DNA of 54,152 nucleotides from JBJXHG01 sp046160865 (GCA_046160865.1 JBJXHG010000098.1:1-54152); one strand, 5' to 3'. Shown: positions 7,619-17,000, numbered from the stretch's first letter. The notes: generated from the letters alone by a model not told the origin. Translations and numbers: made by a program.

Positions 7619-8593
7619 ATGCCCACGCTCACTCTCGTTCAAGCAGTCAACGATGCGCTGCGCACCGCGATGCGCGAGGATCCGACCGTCGTCGTGTTCG
7701 GCGAAGACGTCGGCCCGAAAGGCGGCGTCTTTCTCGCGACCGAAGGTCTCACGAAGGAGTTCGGTGAGAAGCGTTGCTTCGACACGCCGCTTTCCGAGGA
7801 CGGCATCGTCGGCGCGGCGATCGGAATGGCGGTCAACGGGCTCCGGCCCGTCGCCGAGATTCAGTTCCAAGACTTCATCTATCCGGCTTTCGATCAGATC
7901 GTTTCGGAGGCTGCCAAGCTGCGCTATCGCTCCGGCGGTCAATACACCGCGCCGATGGTGATCCGCACGCCGTACGGCGGCGGCATCCGCGGCGGGCTGT
8001 ATCACAGCCAATCGGCCGAGGCGTACTTCTGCCACACGCCTGGCCTCAAGGTCGTCATTCCGTCGACGCCGTATGACGCCAAAGGCTTGCTCATCGCGGC
8101 GATCCAAGATCCCGACCCGGTGATCTTCCTCGAGCCGAAGGCGCTCTACCGCATGGTGAAGGGCGAGGTGCCAGAAGCGAGCTACTCGGTTCCGCTCTCG
8201 ACGTTGCGCACCGTGCGCGAAGGCCGCGACGTCACCGTGTTCTGCTACGGCGCGATGGTGCCGGTCGTCGCGAAGGCCGCCGAGCAAGCGGCGGCCAAGG
8301 GCATCGAGACGCTGGTCGTCGATCTGCGCACGCTCCTGCCCCTCGACGAAGAAGGCGTGCTCGAAGCAGCGAAGCAAACCGGCCGTGTCGTCGTCGTGCA
8401 CGAAGCACCGCGCTTCTGCGGCTTTGGCGGCGAGATCAGCGCGCTGATCGCGGAGAACGCGATCGAGTACATGGAAGCGCCGATCGCGCGCGTCACCGGC
8501 TTCGACACGCCGTTCCCGAACACGCTCGAGCACCACTACATGCCCGACGATCGACGCGTCCTCGACGCGATCGAGCGCGTGCGCAACTTCTGA
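7619..8593 (+). CDS. 2-oxoacid dehydrogenase E1 beta
   Basis: A 324-residue transketolase-type E1 beta. VVVFGEDVGPKGGVF, FDTPLSEDGIVGAAIGMAVNGLRPVAEIQFQDFIYPAFDQIVSEAAKLRYRSGGQ and GGGIRGGLYHSQSAEAYFCHTPGLKVVIPSTPYDAKGLL are the standard pyrimidine-binding and substrate-channel blocks of the branched-chain family. The GLYHSQS His is the conserved active-site residue. The C-terminal transketolase domain starts about residue 200 (VTVFCYGAMVP). It is the only E1 beta in the window although two E1 alpha genes flank it. Confidence 0.95.
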   Translation: MPTLTLVQAVNDALRTAMREDPTVVVFGEDVGPKGGVFLATEGLTKEFGEKRCFDTPLSEDGIVGAAIGMAVNGLRPVAEIQFQDFIYPAFDQIVSEAAKLRYRSGGQYTAPMVIRTPYGGGIRGGLYHSQSAEAYFCHTPGLKVVIPSTPYDAKGLLIAAIQDPDPVIFLEPKALYRMVKGEVPEASYSVPLSTLRTVREGRDVTVFCYGAMVPVVAKAAEQAAAKGIETLVVDLRTLLPLDEEGVLEAAKQTGRVVVVHEAPRFCGFGGEISALIAENAIEYMEAPIARVTGFDTPFPNTLEHHYMPDDRRVLDAIERVRNF

Positions 8594-8610
8594 CGCGGAT
8601 CTCCATCGCC

Positions 8611-10302
8611 ATGGCTCTCGAATTCAAGCTGCCCGACATCGGCGAAGGCATCGCCGAGGGCGAGATCGTGAAGTGGCTCGTCAAGATCGGTGACGACGTC
8701 AAAGAGCATCAGTCGGTCGTCGAGGTGATGACCGACAAAGCAACGGTCGAAGTGCCCGCGCCGGCCAGCGGCAAGATCACCGCCATCCGCGCCAAGGAAG
8801 GCGAAACGGTCCCGGTGGGCAGCGTGATCTTCGTGCTCGAGACCGCCGCGGGCGCGAAGGCTCCTGGCGCGAGCGCTCCATCGGCGACGCACAGTGCTCC
8901 GGCGCCGGCGAAGGCGAGCGAAGGCCACGACACCCCGTCGTCGAAGGGCAAGCCGTCGACGGCTGCTCCCGGTGCGGCGGGCTCGGCCGCGCTGGTGAGC
9001 TCGACGCCCGCGCGCGGCGGCACGATCGAGTTCAAGCTGCCCGACATCGGTGAAGGGATCGCCGAAGGCGAGATCGTGAAATGGCTCGTCAAGGAAGGCG
9101 ACGTCGTGAAGGAGCACCAATCGGTCGTCGAGGTGATGACCGACAAAGCGACGGTCGAAGTGCCGGCGCCGGCGTCGGGCACCATCACGAAGCTGCATGC
9201 GAAGGACGGTGAGGTCGTGCCCGTCGGTTCGGTGATTTTCTCGCTCGCGACGACATCGGCAGCGCCCGGCGTTTCACAACCGGCGCACACGCAGCCCGCT
9301 CACGCGCCCGCGGCGCGCGAACTCGTCACGACCAGCGCGCGTGCGACCGCGCCGGCACGCACGAGCGCCGCCGACGGCAAAGTGCTCGCCGTTCCGAGCG
9401 CACGTCGCCTCGCGCGCGAGATGGGCGTCGATCTCGGTCAGGTCTCCGGCAGCGGCCGCGGCGGCATCGTGCGTCGCACCGACGTCGAGTCGTTCGTGAA
9501 GCCGGCCGCCGCCACACCGTCACCGACGGCGCCGAAGACTGCGCCCGCACTGGCCGCACGACCGACTGCAGCGCCGCTTTCGTTCGCGCCCGGCGAACGC
9601 GAGACGCGCATCCCGTTCCGCGGCGTGCGCCGCAAGATCGCCGAAGCGATGGTGCGGTCGAAGTTCACGGCACCGCACTTCACGGTCGTCGAGGAAGTCG
9701 ACGTCTCCGACCTCGTCGCGCTGCGCGAGAAGGCCAAGGCGATCGGCGCGGAGAGCGGCGTCAAAGTCACCTTCATGCCGTTCATCATGAAGGCGACGGC
9801 GCTCGCGCTCGCGAAATACCCGATGCTGAACGCGCACCTCGACGAGGCCGCGCAGGAGCTCGTGCGCTTCGGCTACGTCAACCTCGGCATCGCGATGGAC
9901 ACCGAGCAAGGACTCATCGTGCCGGTCCTGAAGGACGTGCAGGCGAAGGGCATTCTGCAGCTCGGCCAAGAACTCGCCGAGCTCGCCGATCGCACGCGCG
10001 CGGGCAAGGTGCGGCCCGACGATCTCAAGGGCAGCACGTTCTCGATCACGAACGCCGGCAACATCGGCGGCACGTTCGCGACGCCGATCATCAACTTCCC
10101 CGACGTCGCGATCCTCGGCGTGCACCGGATCATGAAGAAGCCGGGCGTCGTCGAGACTCCGCAGGGCGACAAGATCGAAGTGCGCCAGTACATGAACTTC
10201 TCGTGCAGTGTCGACCACCGTCTCGCCGACGGCGCGGACGGCGCACGCTTCCTCGTGTACTTGAAGAAGCTGCTCGAGGCGCCGGGCTTGCTGGCGCTCT
10301 GA
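8611..10302 (+). CDS. 2-oxoacid dehydrogenase E2 (dihydrolipoyl acyltransferase), two lipoyl domains
   Basis: This 563-residue E2 core protein has lipoyl domain 1 (about 1-78, lipoyl Lys43 in MTDKATVEV), an Ala/Pro linker, lipoyl domain 2 (about 141-218, Lys179 in the same motif), a second linker, the E3/E1-binding domain (about 255-292, VPSARRLAREMGVDLGQVSGSGRGGIVRRTDVESF) and the catalytic domain (about 330-563). The catalytic signature is VDHRLADGADGARF with His536 and Asp540. The two lipoyl domains are almost identical at DNA level, a recent internal duplication. Its lipoyl groups are made by the neighbouring LipA and LipB, and E3 is encoded at 17383. Confidence 0.96.
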   Translation: MALEFKLPDIGEGIAEGEIVKWLVKIGDDVKEHQSVVEVMTDKATVEVPAPASGKITAIRAKEGETVPVGSVIFVLETAAGAKAPGASAPSATHSAPAPAKASEGHDTPSSKGKPSTAAPGAAGSAALVSSTPARGGTIEFKLPDIGEGIAEGEIVKWLVKEGDVVKEHQSVVEVMTDKATVEVPAPASGTITKLHAKDGEVVPVGSVIFSLATTSAAPGVSQPAHTQPAHAPAARELVTTSARATAPARTSAADGKVLAVPSARRLAREMGVDLGQVSGSGRGGIVRRTDVESFVKPAAATPSPTAPKTAPALAARPTAAPLSFAPGERETRIPFRGVRRKIAEAMVRSKFTAPHFTVVEEVDVSDLVALREKAKAIGAESGVKVTFMPFIMKATALALAKYPMLNAHLDEAAQELVRFGYVNLGIAMDTEQGLIVPVLKDVQAKGILQLGQELAELADRTRAGKVRPDDLKGSTFSITNAGNIGGTFATPIINFPDVAILGVHRIMKKPGVVETPQGDKIEVRQYMNFSCSVDHRLADGADGARFLVYLKKLLEAPGLLAL

Positions 10303-10315
10303 GGCCACCGTTCTC

Positions 10316-11422
10316 GTGTCCACGCGCGCTCCCATTCCGAAGCAGGAAGGTGCGGCGGCTGCGTCCGCCGAGCTCGACGACGCGCGCCTGCGCGATCTCT
10401 TCGTGCACATGCTGCGCGTGCGCGCTCTCGACGAGCGCATGCTCAAGCTGCAGCGCGCGGGCCGCATCGGCTTCGTCGGTACCGCGAAAGGACTCGAGGC
10501 GTCGATCGTCGCGTCGGCGTACGCGCTCGAGCAGCGCGACTGGCTCTGGTCCGGACTGCGCGAGGGCGGCGCGGCGCTGATGCGCGGCATGCCGCTTTCC
10601 GAGTACATCGCGCAGATGTACTGCAACGCGAACGACACGGCCAAAGGCCGTCAAATGTGCAACCACTTCCAGCACAAGGGCACGCACTACCCGAGCTGGT
10701 CGTCGGTCATCGGCACGCAGATCCCGCACGGCGTCGGCGCGGCGTACGCGGCGCAGCTGCGCGGCGTCGACGAGGTGCACGCGATCTACTTCGGCGACGG
10801 CGCGACGAGCTCGAACGGCTTCCACAGCGGCATGAACATGGCCGCGGTGTGGAAGGTGCCGTGCGTATTCGTGTGCATCGACAATGGCTGGGCGATCTCC
10901 GTCAGCTCGAAGCGCCAGACCGCGTCCGCGTCGTACGCCGACAAGGCGATGGCCTACGGCATGCCGGGCGTGCAAGTCGACGGCAACGACGCGCTCGCGT
11001 GCCATCGCGCGGTGCGCGAAGCCGTCGCGCGCGCGCGTGCCGGCGGCGGGCCGTCGCTCGTCGTGCTCGAGACGTACCGCATGCTCGGCCATTCGAGCTC
11101 CGACGACCCGACCAAGTATCGCGACGCCGCCGAGGTCGAGCGTTGGAGCGCGCGCGATCCGCTCGATCGCTTCGAGCAGTTCTTGATCGGCCGCAAGCTG
11201 CTGAAGAGCGGCGAGCGCGCGCAGATCGAGGCGCGTCTCTTCGCCGACATCGACGCCGAGATCCACGCGCAGGAGAGCGCGCCGCCGATGGCGCTGCGCA
11301 CGCTCGTCGAGGACGTGTACGCCGAAGTGCCGCGTCACTTGCGCGTGCAGTACAACCAGTTCGTCGCCGTCGCGGAGCGGCTCGGCCACGCGCGCGCGGG
11401 CGACGGCGCGTTTCCTTTGTGA
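10316..11422 (+). CDS. second E1 alpha-like TPP enzyme subunit
   Basis: A 368-residue paralogue of the E1 alpha at 6478, with a GTG start 13 bp after E2. Shared blocks include LQRAGRIGF, NDTAKGRQM, SSVIGTQIPHGVGAAYA, YFGDGATSSNGFHSGMN, DNGWAISVSSKRQTASASY, YGMPGVQVDGNDALA and LGHSSSDDPTKY. TPP-binding and phosphorylation-loop residues are kept, so it should be catalytically competent. Differences cluster around the substrate side (FVGTAKGLEASIVA, WSGLREGG, CNHFQHKGTHYPSWSS). No second E1 beta is present. It may replace the first alpha subunit to change specificity, or act with a beta encoded elsewhere. Confidence 0.9.
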   Translation: MSTRAPIPKQEGAAAASAELDDARLRDLFVHMLRVRALDERMLKLQRAGRIGFVGTAKGLEASIVASAYALEQRDWLWSGLREGGAALMRGMPLSEYIAQMYCNANDTAKGRQMCNHFQHKGTHYPSWSSVIGTQIPHGVGAAYAAQLRGVDEVHAIYFGDGATSSNGFHSGMNMAAVWKVPCVFVCIDNGWAISVSSKRQTASASYADKAMAYGMPGVQVDGNDALACHRAVREAVARARAGGGPSLVVLETYRMLGHSSSDDPTKYRDAAEVERWSARDPLDRFEQFLIGRKLLKSGERAQIEARLFADIDAEIHAQESAPPMALRTLVEDVYAEVPRHLRVQYNQFVAVAERLGHARAGDGAFPL

Positions 11423-11457
11423 TTGGATCTCGGGCAGGCAGCGATCGGAGGCAGTCG

Positions 11458-11916
11458 ATGCAACGCGCACTCGTGTTCTTGTTCGCCGTGACGATGTTCG
11501 GCGTGTCGGCGTGCAAATCGAGCGGATCGTCGCGCGAGGACTCGCACGGCTTCCGCTCGCTCCTGCGCGGCTATGGCAGCGGCGTGCGCGAGAGCGGTAT
11601 TCGTGTCGCGCGCTCGCAAGAGGAATGGACGAAGCTGTGGGCCGAGCACTCGGCGCACACGTTGCCGCGTCCGCAGGCGCCGGACATCGATTGGAAGAAC
11701 GAGATGGTCGTGTGCGTGCTGCTCGGTGAGCGCCCGAGCGGCGGCTTCTCGATCCAAGTCGAAGAAGTCGACGACCAGTCGAAGCCGTGGATCGTGTACG
11801 CGCGCGAGCGCGTGCCTGCCGAAGGCGCGCTCGTCCCCATGATGATGACCGCGCCGTATCACATGGTCGTGACCGAGCGTCACGACGGCGAGCCGAGGCT
11901 CGTGATGCGGAAGTGA
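11458..11916 (+). CDS. lipoprotein with PrcB-C-like domain
   Basis: A 152-residue predicted lipoprotein. The signal peptide MQRALVFLFAVTMFGVSAC has lipobox VSAC (Cys19). The mature domain (about 45-152) shows VARSQEEWTKLWAEH, an Asp-Trp-Lys-Asn core, MVVCVLLGERPSGGFSIQVEEV and MVVTERHDGEPRLVMR. This follows the PrcB C-terminal domain pattern (Treponema dentilisin complex partner and relatives), with the signature G-x-R-P-S-G-G-(FY). Its role is unknown. It follows the second E1 alpha by 35 bp and may be the last gene of that operon. The frame is open far upstream but ATG 11458 is fixed by the signal peptide. Confidence 0.8.
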   Translation: MQRALVFLFAVTMFGVSACKSSGSSREDSHGFRSLLRGYGSGVRESGIRVARSQEEWTKLWAEHSAHTLPRPQAPDIDWKNEMVVCVLLGERPSGGFSIQVEEVDDQSKPWIVYARERVPAEGALVPMMMTAPYHMVVTERHDGEPRLVMRK

Positions 11917-12218
11917 CACGGGTGCGGTGCGCCGGCGCCGCGCACTTGCTCCTCTTCCGGACCTCGTAGCGCGACTCGAGATCGCGCGCGCCGGCGCATC
12001 CGGATCGGACGCTCGGCTACGTCCTCGGAATTCCGAGGTCTGTTGGCGGACATAAGCCACGGATCCCGTTTTGGATCGAGGGCCGCTCGCGCGGCAAAGC
12101 CTTCGTCGGGGATTAACCCAGCTCGGCGCCGAGCGTGTCCGCAGCGTTCAATGTGCGCCGGACCACGCCTCGCAAGTGTCGTCCCGCGCGCCGTTCGCAC
12201 AGAGAGGAGAGTGGACGC
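11917..12218. other. gene-free stretch with perfect 16-bp palindrome
   Basis: No convincing coding frame. A GC-rich inverted repeat lies just after the PrcB-like gene (GTGCG...CGCAC around a GCGCCGGCGC core). A perfect 16-bp palindrome CCTCGGAATTCCGAGG lies at 12023-12038, about 180 bp before the next start, and could be an operator. A strong purine-rich ribosome binding site (AGAGAGGAGAG) precedes ATG 12219. Confidence 0.45.
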
Positions 12219-14021
12219 ATGGGTGATGTCGATTTCGCACCGGCCGAGGCCGTCGACGAGGCTCGAGAGACGTCGCACGTCGTGCTCGTCGTGCACGGCA
12301 TCGGTGAGCAGCGCAAGTACGAGACGCTGCAAGAAGTCATCTTCCAGATGGGCCGCGTCAAGCACGGGTCGTGGTTCGTGCCGCTCGGGCGGCTCTACTC
12401 CGTGCTGCAGCAGTCCGCGCTGTTCAGCGACCTGCGCGCGGACGGATTCGAGTTCGCCGAGGTGTATTGGGCGGACATCGCGGTCGCGCACAAGTCGAAG
12501 GCCTCGTCGAGTTTGGTGCGCTGGGCGTCGCGGGTGTCGCATCTGCTCGATTACGTCGATGCCAAGAGCCCGAACTACAACGGCGAACAGATCGACGTGA
12601 AGCGTTTGGCCTCCGTCGTCGACGACACACTGCTGATCGCGCACATCTCCCGCTTCCTGATCGCGCGAGCACGCGTCGAAACGCAGGGCTTCGTCGACTC
12701 GGCCGAGCACTTCATCGCGTCGTACCAACTCTTCTCGGACTTCGAGGACATCCGCGCTGAGATCGTCGGCGCGTTCACCGGTCAGCTCGAGCGGATCTAC
12801 GAGCTCAAGAAGAACGAGCATGTCGAGGTGCACATTCTCGCGCACTCGCTCGGCTCGGTGATCGCGGTCTGCGGCCTCTCGGATCTGCTACGCCGCGGGA
12901 AGAAGGAGATCGTCGGCACGGTCGCGTCGCTCACGACGATCGGGTCTCCGATCGATCTCTTCGCGACGCTGCACAGAGACATCCTTGGGTTGGAGTTCCT
13001 GAAACGCGACGAGGCGGCGCGCGCGATCCGCTGGCTGAATCTGGTCGAGATTGCCGATCCGATCGCGTCCTCGTTGAAAGTGACCAAGTGCCTGCTCGAG
13101 CGGAGCAACAGCAACCTGTTCGACATCCGTTCCGGCAGTGCGATCGTGAAGCCGACCGACCATCAGTACTGCAGCAGTCCAGTGCCCGGCGGCGCTCACA
13201 TGCGGTATTGGGCCGATGCGTACGTCTACAGGACGATGTCGTTGTTCGCGATCAACGGCGTCTTCTTCTTGAAGCGCCGGCCGTGGAGCGTGGTCAAGTC
13301 GGCGGCCGCCGCGTTGATCCCGGGAACGATCGCGTTCGGGTTCAGCGTGACATTCGCGGTCTTGGCGGTGTACTGGGCGTTCCACATGGAGCTCGTCCAG
13401 CTGCGGCCGCCGACGATCGTCGGTCACGCGCTGCAAGACCTCACGCTGCGGCTTTGCAGCGCACTCTCGTTGATGTGCTTTGGACAGGTGCTGCTCGGAT
13501 CACTCGGGCGTTCCGCCGTAACGCAGTTCGCCGCCATGGCGGGCCTGGCCACGATCGTTGCGTCGGGATGCCTCGCGGACGAGACGTGGGACCGGATGAC
13601 GTTCCTGCGTATCGGAGATCACGGCGGCATCAAGGCCATCGCGATCTTCGTGTCGATCGGAGTGTGGCAGTGGGGAATCGATCAGTTCACCCCGCGGAAC
13701 CGGTTGCTGTCGGTCGTGTCCGTGCTTGTTGCGCTGGCGGCGATCAATGCGTTCGCACTGCACAGCGTCCCGCCTACCGATCTCGATTGGCGCGCGCGGA
13801 TGCGCGACGGCTTCATCGTCTCTACGCTGGCCGCGCTGTCGTGGTGGCTCGCGACGCTGTGGTGGCGGTTCTCGGTCGTGTGGACGAAGTACGTGATTGG
13901 TCGCAGGCATATCGACGTGCTCGCTGATCGCTGGGGGTACGTGGATCCACGTGCGCAGCGCCCGAATAGGAACGTGTTCGACTTCTTGCGATTCGCTTGG
14001 AAGCGGTTCGCGCGGTCGTGA
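12219..14021 (+). CDS. serine alpha/beta-hydrolase with C-terminal membrane segments
   Basis: A 600-residue protein. Residues about 15-330 form a lipase-like alpha/beta hydrolase: VVLVVHGIGEQRKYETL (oxyanion-hole HG at His26-Gly27), VHILAHSLGSVIAVCGL with nucleophile Ser210, and SLTTIGSPIDLF. Residues about 345-570 contain five or six hydrophobic helices (for example IPGTIAFGFSVTFAVLAVYW and LLSVVSVLVALAAINAFAL), ending in a basic tail. The active site would thus be tethered to the inner membrane, presumably on the cytoplasmic side since no signal peptide is seen. The substrate is unknown. It is flanked by a palindrome upstream and a family 1 repeat downstream, with no operon partner. Confidence 0.8.
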   Translation: MGDVDFAPAEAVDEARETSHVVLVVHGIGEQRKYETLQEVIFQMGRVKHGSWFVPLGRLYSVLQQSALFSDLRADGFEFAEVYWADIAVAHKSKASSSLVRWASRVSHLLDYVDAKSPNYNGEQIDVKRLASVVDDTLLIAHISRFLIARARVETQGFVDSAEHFIASYQLFSDFEDIRAEIVGAFTGQLERIYELKKNEHVEVHILAHSLGSVIAVCGLSDLLRRGKKEIVGTVASLTTIGSPIDLFATLHRDILGLEFLKRDEAARAIRWLNLVEIADPIASSLKVTKCLLERSNSNLFDIRSGSAIVKPTDHQYCSSPVPGGAHMRYWADAYVYRTMSLFAINGVFFLKRRPWSVVKSAAAALIPGTIAFGFSVTFAVLAVYWAFHMELVQLRPPTIVGHALQDLTLRLCSALSLMCFGQVLLGSLGRSAVTQFAAMAGLATIVASGCLADETWDRMTFLRIGDHGGIKAIAIFVSIGVWQWGIDQFTPRNRLLSVVSVLVALAAINAFALHSVPPTDLDWRARMRDGFIVSTLAALSWWLATLWWRFSVVWTKYVIGRRHIDVLADRWGYVDPRAQRPNRNVFDFLRFAWKRFARS

Positions 14022-14340
14022 TCGAGAGCGAGGTTCACGAGAACCTGCCGCCGGCCGCAAACGCCGCGACCGAGGTGCCCGTGACGGCGGACTCACGGCC
14101 CGGCACGGAGGTACCGCCGACAACAACAGCTTTGCACTCGTTGATCGCCGGGTACGGGCAGCGGTTACGGCTGCCATCGACGCCGACCATTGCGTCGCCC
14201 GCGATACGCAATCGACGTGCGATACTCCGCGCTGATTCGAGTGCGTCACGCTGACGCCGCAAACCTCGATTTACCTGGGCCGTCTCGCGCAGCACCGCAA
14301 CGGCGCCTCGGTCGTGATGTCTGGCAGGTCGTCGTGCGCG
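14022..14340. other. intergenic stretch before repeat copy A
   Basis: About 320 bp between the hydrolase and the family 1 repeat. Frames here are short and low-complexity. No RNA gene or promoter is recognised. Confidence 0.4.
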
Positions 14341-14516
14341 CCCGGATATCTCACCACGTCCTGCTGCGGTCGCGCCCACTCGCTCGGAGGGCCACTATTG
14401 GATCGGAATCGAACCCCGCGGAGCTTCCAGGACGACTGCGGCCGATTCCGATGCAACACCTTGCCCAACGCGAGCTGTCGCGTTCTCGCGTCGGCCGTGA
14501 TGAGGAATCCAGACTA
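14341..14516. repeat. family 1 palindromic repeat, degenerate copy A
   Basis: This copy aligns over its whole ~175 bp with the reverse complement of 41922-42102, roughly three quarters identical by eye. Shared blocks include TCTCACCACGTCCTGCTGCG, GGTCGCGCC, TTGGATCGGA and GATTCCGATGCAAC. Its terminal inverted repeats have decayed. The end at 14511-14516 supplies the TAG stop codon of the S8 protease on the minus strand. No transposase is encoded. Confidence 0.8.
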
Positions 14517-17000
14517 CGGCTTCAGCAAGAAGAACCCGTTGCTGCCCGCGCTCGCGGCGAACGTGTTCCCGGCGACGACGAAGTCGCGTCCGGACAAGTC
14601 GCCGCCGCTGACGACGATGGCTTCGGGCTGGTTAACGGTCGGATACACGCCGCAGTACAGGTCGCCGTCGCCGCAGATGAAGTCGTCGAGATCGTCGTCG
14701 GAGCCGCACACGAGCAAGTAGCTGCCGGCCGGCAGATCCGCGAGGACGTAATCGAGACCCGTCGTCGGATTCACCACCGCTTGCGCGATCGTCTCCAACG
14801 TGTCGAGGTCGACCGCGAGCACGAACAGGTCGACGTCGACGGGCGCGGACGGCGTCGCGACCGTCATGTTCACGGCAGCGAGCCGGTTGCCGCCGTTGCT
14901 CTGCACCTGGATCAACGCCGTGTAGTCGTTGTCGGCGAGCCCGGTGCGATCGACGGTGCACGTGAGCGCGCCCACGTTCGTCGAAGGATCGCTCGACGGG
15001 ACTTGCGCGATCGTCAGCCACGCTCCGTCGTCGATGACTCCCGTTACGTCGAGCACGCCGCCACCGACGTTGAGCACGTCGATCGTGACCTCCGTGTCGG
15101 TTGCCCCAAACGCGATGATCTCCGGCGCGAGCGCGAGCAAGGGTGTGGTCGGCGTCGCGTTCTGCGCCTCGATCACCGCGCGCGCGGCATCGATGAGGCC
15201 GAAGCCGAACTCGTTGTCACGACCCGTGGGGCCGAGGTCGGCCGCCGTCGTCGTGAGGATCGTTTCGATCTCGGCCGGCGTGAGCAAAGGATCGACGGCG
15301 AGCATCAGCGCGGCCACGCCGGCCGCGTGCGGGCACGCCATCGAGGTGCCCTGATAGAACACGTACGCCGGAGTCGACGACGTGTCGTCGAGCAAGGTCG
15401 ACAGCACGCCATCGGCGTAACCGTCGTTGTTCAAGTCGACCGACGTATCGCCACCCGGCGCTGCGATGTCGACGTTCGCGTTGAAGTTGGAGTACGGCGC
15501 GCGCGCGGCGTTGAAGTCGACCGCGGAGACCGAGATCACGCCGTTGTACGAAGCGGGATAGAACGGCGTCGACGAGTTGTTGTTGCCCGCGGCGGCGAAG
15601 ATCACCGTGCCCTCGTTGCGCGCCGCAGTGATCGCGTTGCGCACCGTGCTGTTCTGGCCCGGGCCGCCGAGGCTCAGGTTGATCACGTTCGCGCGCGTGG
15701 CCGGCAGCGTGCTCGAGCTGTTCGAGAGCCGCGCCGCGAAGCGGATCGCGTTCGCGATGTCGAAGTCGGTGCCTCCGCCGACACCGAGCACGCGCAGATG
15801 CATGACGCGCGAACTCCAGCTCACGCCCGCCACGCCGGTCACGTTGTCCGTCTGCGCCGCCACCGTGCCGGCGACGTGCGTGCCGTGGAAGCTGCTCGGC
15901 GTGAGGCCGTTGCCGTCGCCCGTGTCGGTCGGATCGGCGTCCAAACCGTCGCCGTCGTTCGCGATCTCGTCGTCGGAAATGAAGTCGTATCCCGCGGCTT
16001 GGTTCGCGACGAGATCGGGATGGACCGCCACGCCGGTGTCGATGACCGCGACGATGACGTTGCTCGAGCCTGTCGTGATGCCCCAGGCCTCGGGCAGGTT
16101 GATCTGCAGGTAGTGCCATTGCAGCGAGAAGAACTCGTCGTTCGGCACGATGGCGCCGCCGCAGATCTTGCGGATGAGATTGAGCTCGCTGTATGCGATG
16201 CGCGCGTCGCTCTCGAAGCTGCGCGCGAACGACACCGTGCGGCGCGCGCGCTCGACGTCCGCCAGACCAGCCGGCAGGTCGAACTCCACCTTCCATGCGT
16301 CGCCCGGAATGCGAGCGAGCACACGCCCGCCGCGCGCGGTGACGAGCTCCGTCACGTCCGCGCCGTCCACCGGCAGGATGAGCACTTCGCCGGCACGCGC
16401 TTCGAGCGCCGGTGCGCCGTAGAGCGACGCCGAATCCGTGGCGTTCCAAGCCGCGCGCTCTTCCTCGAGGGCGGCGAATGCACGCGCCGGCGCGTGCGCA
16501 GCGGCAACCGGCGTGATCGTGAGCGTGATCTCGTAATCCACGCTGCCGGAGAGCCCGCGCACCACGAGGTCGATCGGGCCGTCCGTGCGCGCGCGCACGA
16601 CGAGGTCGTCGCGTTCGAGCTGCGCGACGCCGAGGACGGCCAGCGCGACCGGATCGTACGCCGCGAGCACGACCTCGCCGCGTGCGCTCGAATCGCGTTG
16701 CGTCAAGCGCGCTTCGACGAACGACGGTTGCCGCACGATCGCGTGGAAGCCGTCGAGCTCGTCGCTGCCGCTCACGGTCGAGCCGTGCACGCGGACGCGC
16801 GTCGTGGGCGGCAACACGCCGAGCTCGTGCGGCTGATCGACGGTTCCGTTCGGCTCGTTCTCCATGACGAGCGGCGCGTCCGGCACGAATGCGATCGTGC
16901 CTCCGACGGTCGTAGGTCCAGATCCGCCGCCTCCGCCGCCGCTGCAGGCGGTGAAGACGAGCGCGAGGAGAAGAGCGACACAGTGCGTGCGGATGTACAT
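14514..17000 (-). CDS. secreted subtilisin-like (S8) serine protease lipoprotein
   Basis: An 828-residue predicted lipoprotein protease. The signal peptide ends FTAC followed by a poly-Gly stretch, so Cys19 would be lipidated. Residues about 30-290 form an N-terminal region (pre-peptidase-like beta domain, then a propeptide-like segment). The subtilisin domain (about 310-640) carries the triad Asp321 (VIDTGVAVHPD), His372 (FHGTHVAGT) and Ser553 (GTSMACPHAAG), with the oxyanion Asn region AAAGNNNSSTPFYPA. A BACON-like beta domain (about 650-730) and a carboxypeptidase-regulatory-like beta domain (about 735-815) follow. ATG 17000 is set by the signal peptide and a GGAGAT site. The TAG stop lies inside a family 1 repeat end. 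Confidence 0.9.
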   Translation of the reverse strand: MYIRTHCVALLLALVFTACSGGGGGGSGPTTVGGTIAFVPDAPLVMENEPNGTVDQPHELGVLPPTTRVRVHGSTVSGSDELDGFHAIVRQPSFVEARLTQRDSSARGEVVLAAYDPVALAVLGVAQLERDDLVVRARTDGPIDLVVRGLSGSVDYEITLTITPVAAAHAPARAFAALEEERAAWNATDSASLYGAPALEARAGEVLILPVDGADVTELVTARGGRVLARIPGDAWKVEFDLPAGLADVERARRTVSFARSFESDARIAYSELNLIRKICGGAIVPNDEFFSLQWHYLQINLPEAWGITTGSSNVIVAVIDTGVAVHPDLVANQAAGYDFISDDEIANDGDGLDADPTDTGDGNGLTPSSFHGTHVAGTVAAQTDNVTGVAGVSWSSRVMHLRVLGVGGGTDFDIANAIRFAARLSNSSSTLPATRANVINLSLGGPGQNSTVRNAITAARNEGTVIFAAAGNNNSSTPFYPASYNGVISVSAVDFNAARAPYSNFNANVDIAAPGGDTSVDLNNDGYADGVLSTLLDDTSSTPAYVFYQGTSMACPHAAGVAALMLAVDPLLTPAEIETILTTTAADLGPTGRDNEFGFGLIDAARAVIEAQNATPTTPLLALAPEIIAFGATDTEVTIDVLNVGGGVLDVTGVIDDGAWLTIAQVPSSDPSTNVGALTCTVDRTGLADNDYTALIQVQSNGGNRLAAVNMTVATPSAPVDVDLFVLAVDLDTLETIAQAVVNPTTGLDYVLADLPAGSYLLVCGSDDDLDDFICGDGDLYCGVYPTVNQPEAIVVSGGDLSGRDFVVAGNTFAASAGSNGFFLLKP

